Assembly: GCA_030762935.1 (NCBI GenBank)
Contig: CM060895.1
Span: forward strand, 73,949,001-74,013,000
DNA: 64,000 nt
Origin: Hymenopus coronatus
Lineage: Eukaryota > Arthropoda > Insecta > Mantodea > Hymenopodidae
Direction of reading: 5' to 3'
Numbering within the stretch: the stretch's first letter is position 1; each line of letters opens with the position of its first letter. Shown here piece after piece: positions 57,652 to 64,000 of the stretch. The notes under the pieces are model-generated. The model did not search any database, was not told the origin of the DNA, and saw only the letters and a program-made list of their open reading frames with translations. Made by a program: the position numbers and the translations under genes.

Positions 57652-58101
57652 ATATGGTATACTGCATTTATATAACTTCCCCTATCTGTTCTGCAAACAG
57701 AACATTCCTACAAGAGATCATTCTTTGATCTACTTAATGTTAATCAAGATAAACAAGAAATGGTGTTATAATTTCTTATAAGTAGAAGGGAAATAAGGGG
57801 AAACACTAGGCTAAAGTCACAGTCAAGTCATTTAAAAGCTGTCACTATGCGATTGTGACTAAAATCCGATTCTCTTTCCATGTCCGGGAGTAAAACAAAA
57901 GAGTTATGAAACGTTTGATAATATTGAGATCAATGAAACAGAATGACGTTTTCTGTTTTATGACAAATACACATTCACATTCACAAACACCCATACCCAA
58001 GGCAGGACTCGAACCCATGATCCCCTGCGCCACGAAGCACCAAAGCGAGGCGTTTTTAACGACCGCAGCCATGGGGACCGGCTTTTCAGACGCACGCGCG
58101 G

Positions 58102-58193
<92 letters not shown>

Positions 58194-58340
58194 CTTGTTT
58201 CTAAAATTCTTTTTTGGATTCATGGGCTCAAGAAATGTATTTCTGATAAAATCTCGGCATCGACTTTCGGATGGAATACTCTACCTTCTCTACCCATTAT
58301 GTACATTGTACAAACGTGCAACAGAAAGTTAGAATTTGAG
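57652..58340 (-). repeat. R900 copy, second of a tandem pair, with S4 insert
   Basis: Tail TATACTGCATTTATATAACT to landmark 10 (57652-57900), S4, then landmarks 3-1 (58083-58340: CATCTTGTTTCTAAAATTCT, CATTATGTACATTGTACAAA). Landmark 3 is a CA/CT/CA compound tract (about 58107-58191). Confidence 0.75.
57960..58082 (-). repeat. SINE family S4 head, in R900
   Basis: AACACCCATACCCAAGGCAG, GACTCGAACCCATGATCCCC and GCAGCCATGGGGACCGGC. The left boundary is uncertain. Confidence 0.75.
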
Positions 58341-58574
58341 TGTTTAATTTATAAGTAATGCAATTATCTTGTAGCTTCTGCTTGGAGAAACACGAAAGCT
58401 AGCCCGAAAGGATGCCCATATCAAAATCACACTCCTTGCACTTCGATACGGCACACTCCAGATAAAAGGATGCCTGAACAAAGGCAAAACACGCTTTGGT
58501 GTTACATGTTATAGTTATCACTTCCTAATCAGTCGCCTGATTATTTTCAAATAATTTTACAGCGTATTTGCAGC

Positions 58575-58725
58575 CGACATGAGTGGCTCAGTTGGTTAGA
58601 CGCTGGCTTTCTAATTTCCAGGACGCGATTCAAACCCAATCCAGCCTTACGTCAGATTTACTGCTGTAAAAAGATGAAATTCCAGCACACCGGCGAGGCT
58701 GATATTCCTGGTAACTGATAGTCAT
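58575..58725 (+). repeat. tRNA-derived SINE
   Basis: GACATGAGTGGCTCAGTTGG and TTAGACGCTGG form a good A-box region; GACGCGATTCAAACCCAATC is a B box. The body GTCAGATTTACTGCTGTAAA is like the 27330 and 19749 heads. Confidence 0.65.
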
Positions 58726-59260
58726 TAACAAACATATATTTTTAATCGAATATGGATTTACAATTGGAGTATATTTTCAGCTATAAACAAGCCTTTAATA
58801 CTCTTATAAATGGCAGGAGTATATAACAAAGGAAATAAAAAGGGACCAGAAAACTAACATAATTAGGCAGTTTAGCTATTGCTAAATGGTGTATTTGTCA
58901 GTATTTCAAATTTTAATAGTTATGGCCTTCATTAACAGACACGTTTCGACAAGGGATTAAGGATTTGAGCCATCAGACTCCACGATAGTGGGCAAAATTT
59001 TGTTTCGTTGTTAAAAAACCCGGTATGTTACAATCACGTGTGTTTCAGTATTCTCTATCGCTCATTCGTTTTTCTATAATCAATTCTTACAAAATCACAA
59101 GATTCTTTTGCTGTTTTGTTCAGAGCCGTGTTCCTACAGTCGTTCCACCTAAGATTTGGTCTTCAAATTTTCAAACCTTTGGTGCTGCATTAAATAGTAT
59201 GAGACCTGGCACCCGAGCCTTCAAATTTTATACAATCAAATTTTATCTGAGAGGGCACTG
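58726..59260. other. Unassigned spacer
   Basis: No recognised gene or repeat. Confidence 0.4.
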
Positions 59261-59465
59261 AGGTAGCTCAGTGGATTTTTTTCTTTTCTTTTTTTTTTTA
59301 TAAATGTACTTTGTTTTCCGTTTTCTGTTTAATACACACGCACACACATGTAACCATTCACAAACACACAAACACCCATTCCCAAGGCGGGATTCGCACC
59401 CACGATCCCCTGCGCCACGAAGCACCAAAGCTATAGCGAGCGCGGGCATGGGGACCAGCATGGAT
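59261..59465 (-). repeat. SINE family S4 within a tRNA-like head
   Basis: CACTGAGGTAGCTCAGTGGA (about 59258-59275) looks like the start of an S6-type head. S4 follows in minus sense (CCCAAGGCGGGATTCGCACC to GCGGGCATGGGGACCAGCA). TGGATT is repeated on both sides. Confidence 0.7.
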
Positions 59466-60110
59466 TCGTGCAGACGGTTTTATGATTCGATTCCGATTCT
59501 TTTAAGTTGGCCCTATCCAAGGCTTCACCTCTAACTAGCTCATGGATTACCTCCAAGGTCCACGTAAAAATTTAGGCCCTCGCTCTTCACCGCCATCCTC
59601 ATTTTACAGCTCAGTCTGAGGTCACGAAATTGTCGGATTGAGGTTCGATGCACACAAGAGTATAACTACGACGTGATGTAGCTGGCGTGGTCTCTGCAGC
59701 CTGTTTCGAAACGTGCTGCACTGCCTAGCATTGCTTACTGCCTGGCCTCCTTCACTTCCTGCTAGTAGAAAAACCAATGAACACTGAAAGAGAGCACATG
59801 TTGAAAAATTCGAAAATACGAAAGGATAGATTTTCGACACTGAACAAACTTGTGGATGGTTCAAACATATGCTGAGTGACAGGAAGAGAGCCTTTTGTTT
59901 CGATATAGTAAAGATATCATTCATTGCAATGAGTTCTGAGTGAGTTTGATTGATTTATGATCATTGTCTTTTCAAAGCTTTGCATATTTATTATCCTGAA
60001 TTTTTTGTATTAAGTTTTATACTTTTATTTCTAAAAGTACAAAACGTTTTTATTTATCTACTAGTAATCATATTATAAACTAACTGTTTTATTATGTCAC
60101 TTTATGAATT
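59466..60110. other. Unassigned spacer
   Basis: No recognised gene or repeat. Confidence 0.4.
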
Positions 60111-60111
60111 G

Positions 60112-60342
60112 GAACGTCAGGACTCCGGCGCTGAATTCCTTTTTCCTCTTTTTTCATTTCCTTAACATTTACTTGGTTTTTCTGTTTGATTACCGTTTGC
60201 TTTTTACTTCTAACACACACATACATATACACATTTACAAACACACAGACACCCATGCCCAAGACGGGACTCGAGTCCACGATCCCTTGCGCCACGAAGC
60301 ACCAAACCGAGGCACTTCAGCGAGCCATGGGAACCGACATTC
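60112..60342 (-). repeat. SINE family S4
   Basis: Starts with the inner hairpin arm CAGGACTCCGGCGCTGA, so the outer arm is lost. Then TTTACTTGGTTTTTCTGTTT, CCATGCCCAAGACGGGACTC and GCGAGCCATGGGAACCGAC. Confidence 0.8.
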
Positions 60343-60734
60343 GGAACCCAAACCGAGCTTTACTCATCATCGTACCATCACTGGGTGAGAAGGGGTTATC
60401 TCCGAAGTTCTAAGATCTTATGGGGAACACTGAAATGAATCAACTTTTCTGCTCTCTGTATCGTATGCCTTCTATCTAGCGCTTTTAATGCCAAGGTTTC
60501 ATTGAGTTCTCGCACATACGTGCTGTGTTTCGTTTAATAATTTAGCTAGTTCACAGTAAAATAGATAACCCATTCATCATAATGGCTGAGGACAATAAAC
60601 TGGTTGATAATACTGCGAAAAAGAAGGTGGATGAGCTCCCCATCTCTTCTTCATTCCGGCCCTCGCATCCCCGTAAAACAAGTGCTCAAGAAAAGACTTA
60701 CAGATTTTATCACATTGAGCCAAAGCAGCGCACA

Positions 60735-61492
60735 ATTTAACTTTCTCTAGCCCCGTATGTTCAATGTTGCATCCAAAAAATTGATACCGAGATTTCACCG
60801 GAAATACATGTTTTAGGACCCACTGAATCAAAAAAAAAAATTCAGAAAAAGGTGTGTGTGCGTGTGTGTGTGTGCGTGTGTGTGTGCGTGTATGTGTCTG
60901 TGGACAGCATAGCTCCAAAACGAAAAGGCGGTTAAATACCAAACTTCTTCTCTAACTACCCTTTACATGGAACATTTTTGGAAAATGTTTTTCTTAAAAA
61001 TGGCTCTAACGATTTTGATTAAAATATTACATATTAAAGACATTCCCATCACAAATAAAATGTATATTTTGAATTTTCTGGGAATAACCTCTGAAGACTA
61101 CTTTATTCTGGATGAATTTTACTGAATTTTGTATAACTTGTAAACCGTAAGAGATGGACAAAAACTTACAACACAGAAATGTAGACCTTGTTAAAATACA
61201 CATTTTATGTCATACAATTTTTTCGTGGAATTTACCGTTTTCGAGATATGCCTTGTTATTAGTTGCCGTTCTAAAGTACTCATACTTTTCTGAGACAGGA
61301 AGTGTCCATTTTTCTTTAGTTCTACTGCTGGCCAAGCAAAGAAGCGATTTGCAATGACAATCGCCTAACGATAGCTATTAAAACATTGGACTATCACTTT
61401 AGCATAACGTATTCCTTTAGTTCCTTATAAGGAACTAAGTAATAATAAGAACATTCTGCTAATGTTTGTCTCGATTAGCATGGTGTAGAAAG
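60735..61492 (+). repeat. R900 copy with deletion at landmark 5
   Basis: TTAACTTTCTCTAGCCCCGT, ACCGAGATTTCACCGGAAAT, a GT tract (about 60852-60899), then AATACCAAACTTCTTCTCTA, a deletion jumping from landmark 4 to 6. The rest is intact to CTCGATTAGCATGGTGTAGA. The tail hairpin is lost. Confidence 0.85.
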
Positions 61493-62135
61493 ATCTGGAT
61501 GATGAAGATCGAAGCGCAAAAGAAAACATATTCTTTCTATTACTTGAGCTGTACAAAGTCTATGAGTAAAGTTCATAATTTGGTTCCTTTGCTCTTCCAG
61601 ACGAAGCATTGTTGAAAGAACCACCTTAAATGGGGTTCCCACAAACAAAATACTTGATGAGTCATACTTTGCATCTTGAGAGGTTCGCGGGCCGGACGGT
61701 GACCACGAAAATTTCGCGCAAGACTTGGCCTTGGCGATGGTCCACCGCACTTCAGCACCTAAGGGTAAACACCTCGCAAACCAGCTTTTCTTTCTCCGAT
61801 TTTTATTTTATTTTTTTTTTTTCCCGCTATGATCAAGTGCGCCATAAGTGTTAGCAATATTGCAATTTCACGCCCCCTTTCTGCGGGAGCCTACTTCACC
61901 ATGAGACAAATTTGCAGTACATTAAAGTATATTCTAGTAAATATTAACTAAATTAGCAGATCAATAGCTGTAGTATTACCCCATTTTACTCTGTCTTTCT
62001 CTTCTCGCTTTTATTTTGAATTCCAAAACAAAAGTACTTTGCTTAATATTATACTTAATTTTTCAAAAAAAAAAAAAAAAAGTCTATCGTACAAAACCTG
62101 AACACTCGCACAATGCTATGAGTCACAAAAGTACA
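61493..62135. other. Unassigned spacer with a GC-rich patch
   Basis: 61680-61765 is GC-rich and open on the minus strand (MRWTIAKAKSCAKFSWSPSG) but has no recognisable domain; T- and A-runs follow. Confidence 0.35.
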
Positions 62136-62139
62136 TAAA

Positions 62140-63123
62140 GTTAGAAAAAGTCCGCATGTGTGTCTGTGAACAGCATAAATCAAAAATGAAAGCGCCAATA
62201 AATACCAAACGTTGTATTTAAATTCAGTATATTTTTAAAAATAATCTATTGTGTTACATTCACACAACTTTCTCAACCTATGTTGCAACAAACTAATCGA
62301 GATAAACATTAACAGAAATAGAAAAACCTAGATGAGAAATTAGGGAGTGTACTAGGCTGAAGCGATGGTCAAATCTTTTAAAAGCTAGTTGATATGTGAT
62401 TGAATTTGGTTCTTTTTGATGTCCGGAATAAAACAAAGAGGGAGAGAGTGTTACAAGTATTTTAAAGTTGAACCCAACAAGGGGTATCTCGGGAATGATT
62501 CACTCCACAAAAAGGTGTGTTTCACATAAAATGTGTATAGTAAATTTTCGTATTTTGCTTACAGCTTACGAGTTACAGAACAGTTATGCAGAAAGGTCTT
62601 TCCATGAAAATTATAGGTATGTATTTTATTTATCGTGTTAATATCTTTAACATACGGTATTTTAATCAAAATCGTTAGAGCCATTTTTGGGAAAACCAAA
62701 ATTTTCGAAAAATTTGGAATTTGGAAAGTAGTTCAGGGTGAAAATCTTCATGTCGCATCCTCGAAAAATGCTGAGCTTAATTATCCATTTTGATATTTTA
62801 CCACTTATCGTCTTTGAACTGTCTACAGACACACAATACCCTTTGTGCTTTCTCTAGCTTGTATGTACAATGTATATAGTGGATATTTTTTGTAGTGTTT
62901 AACGCCCGCTTTAACTACTAATGGCACCGCAGGCGGTGACACTGAAGATACATGAAGGATGATGGAGCACCGGTGGAATGTGATGGCGGGGGAAACTGGA
63001 GTACCCGGAGCAAACCCGCCCCAGCGCCGTTTTGTCCACCACAAATCTCACATGCGGTCGCTTGGGATCGAACCCCGGCCGTCTAGGTGAGAGTCGATGG
63101 TCACTCGGCCACGGCGCGGCCCG
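62140..63123. repeat. R900: short + piece, then a - copy
   Basis: 62140-62235 is + sense landmarks 3-4 (GTCCGCATGTGTGTCTGTGA, AATACCAAACGTTGTATTTA). From 62237 the copy is minus sense: ATCTATTGTGTTACATTCAC, then landmarks 11-1 to TTCTCTAGCTTGTATGTACA (62886). An S1 SINE then cuts the palindrome. Confidence 0.75.
62887..63123 (-). repeat. SINE family S1, clean target duplication
   Basis: TGTAGTGTTTAACGCCCGCT to TCGGCCACGGCGCGGCCCG. ATAGTGGATAT is found exactly at 62876-62886 and 63124-63134, an 11-bp duplication of the R900 palindrome region. Confidence 0.9.
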
Positions 63124-63154
63124 ATAGTGGATATGAAGGTATTCTTAAAGCGGT

Positions 63155-64000
63155 TTTTTACTTACTCTACTTAGTACATGGTATGGAGGTAAAAAAGATA
63201 TTGCACTCCAGTCAAAAACTCTACACCGGGATTTCACCAGAAATACACGATTTAGGGTCTCCTATAACCAAAAATAGCAATTTTAGAAAAATATCGTGTG
63301 TTCGTGCACCCGTGTGTCTGTGAACACGATAATTCAAAAACGAAAAGGTGATAAAGTACCGAACTTGATATTTAAGTTTAGTATCTTCCAGGGATGCGAG
63401 ACGAAGATTTTGAGGAAATGAATGTCCTGCAGTTGGAAAATATTTTGAAAAAGGTTTATTTTCTCAAAAATGGCTCTAACGATTTTGATTAAAATACCAC
63501 ATATTAAATATATTAAATGACACATAAAATTTATACTTTGTATTTTCTGAGAATAGCCTCTGAAGAGCTGTTCATTCTTTTGCTGAATGTTGCATAACCG
63601 GTAAACCGTACTATACAAAAAATGTAGATTTCGTTAAAACACACAATTAAATTCATATTTTTTTTTTTTTTAAATTGACCGTCTCCAAGATATTGCTGGT
63701 TATTGGTTACCATTTTATCTACGTATCTTTTCTCAGAGGTTACCTTTCCTTTCATCTGTCTTTTGTTTACTACTGGCGTTGTAAAGCGAACCGAACTTCA
63801 ATTGTTCACATAGCGACCAGCTTTTAAAAGTTTTGAATTCGCTTTCGAATAATGTATCCCCTTATTTCCCTTCTACTTATAATTAAGCAATACTTACCTC
63901 GATTAACATGATGTAGATAAAAGAATAATATTTTGTAAGAATATTTGTATTTGGAACATCTAGAGAAAGTTCTGAGAATAAGATTGTTTCTGTTTGTGAA
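63155..64000 (+). repeat. R900 copy, near full length, reaching the window edge
   Basis: TTTACTTACTCTACTTAGTA, CCGGGATTTCACCAGAAATA, AACACGATAATTCAAAAACG, GGGATGCGAGACGAAGATTT, GAGAATAGCCTCTGAAGAGC, CCCTTATTTCCCTTCTACTT and CTAGAGAAAGTTCTGAGAAT. The tail hairpin is decayed. Confidence 0.85.

Noticed and set aside
57906..58358. Open frame of 150 codons, the second longest in the window
   Set aside because: It spans an S4 head, CA/CT microsatellites and an R900 start; the protein would be mostly HTHTHT and LSLS.
58581..58650. Possible tRNA gene (GTGGCTCAGTTGGTTAGACG)
   Set aside because: The 3' acceptor strand does not pair with the 5' end, and the sequence continues into a SINE-like body.

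Overview
This 64-kb window looks like non-coding nuclear DNA from an animal, most likely an arthropod and possibly a large-genome insect. The reasons are AT-rich repetitive sequence, many tRNA-derived SINEs, decayed Tc1/mariner and hAT/BED-finger transposase remnants, long microsatellites, and no intact long gene. The species cannot be read from the sequence alone. Almost every open frame longer than 60 codons falls inside a repeat or a CA/GT tract and is not a gene. The best candidates for host gene sequence are one spliced-exon-like segment (44783-44910, + strand) and one promoter/first-exon-like segment (about 21811-21952, + strand).

The dominant content is a single repeat family of about 0.8-0.9 kb, called R900 here. 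I find about 40 copies or fragments on both strands, by eye roughly 24 kb or more than a third of the window. I could not match it to any family I know. Reading + as the sense that starts with the palindrome, its landmarks are: (1) a terminal palindrome, CTTTCTCTA..C, then ACTATGTACATAGT, then GTATAGAGAAAG; (2) TTCACCGGAAATACA; (3) a GT-rich tract after GGTCCGTG; (4) AATACCAAACTTGGTATT; (5) GGATGCGACACGAAGATTTT; (6) CCCCACCCCAAACTACCC; (7) GGGAATAGCCTCTGAAGAC; (8) AAACCGTAAGAGATAGAC; (9) TCCTTGTTATTGGTTTC; (10) CATAGCAACCAGCTTTTAAA; (11) CTTCTACTTACAAGGAAGCA; (12) a tail with TAGAGAAAGT, the hairpin ATGTGAATGGAACACAT and a T-run. Copies occur singly, as head-to-tail pairs and as inverted pairs. 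Nearly all the long CA/GT microsatellites here sit at landmark 3.

Several SINE families carry a tRNA-like head. S1 starts GCCGCGCCGTGGCCGAGTGG. S2 starts GGCGCCGTG and ends AAGCCGATTACGAAACGAAA. S3 contains CTCTTTATCAGGCTTGAGGTT. S4 contains GGGTTCGAGTCCCGCC and ends in a 14-bp GC-rich hairpin. S5, S6 and S7 are less complete. Nesting with readable target duplications gives a relative order: S2 inserted into S3 (twice) and S1, S2 and S4 inserted into R900.

Layout: 1-4.1 kb, S1, a mariner split by a fold-back R900 insertion, and a full R900; 4.4-11.3 kb, microsatellite, a GC-rich coding-like patch, R900 copies, S2-in-S3, and a tRNA-like fold-back; 11.9-25.1 kb, R900 copies, a dead mariner, a small MITE, and the promoter-like segment; 25-33 kb, SINE-rich with R900; 33.7-35.3 kb, two inverted-repeat DNA transposons; 36-40.4 kb, R900 then a 1.2-kb CTAT-type satellite; 41-46 kb, hAT and BED-finger remnants and the candidate exon; 47-64 kb, R900 with nested SINEs and a 0.2-kb near-perfect palindrome. 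Family labels are mine, and boundaries were read by eye and may be off by about 10-30 bases.
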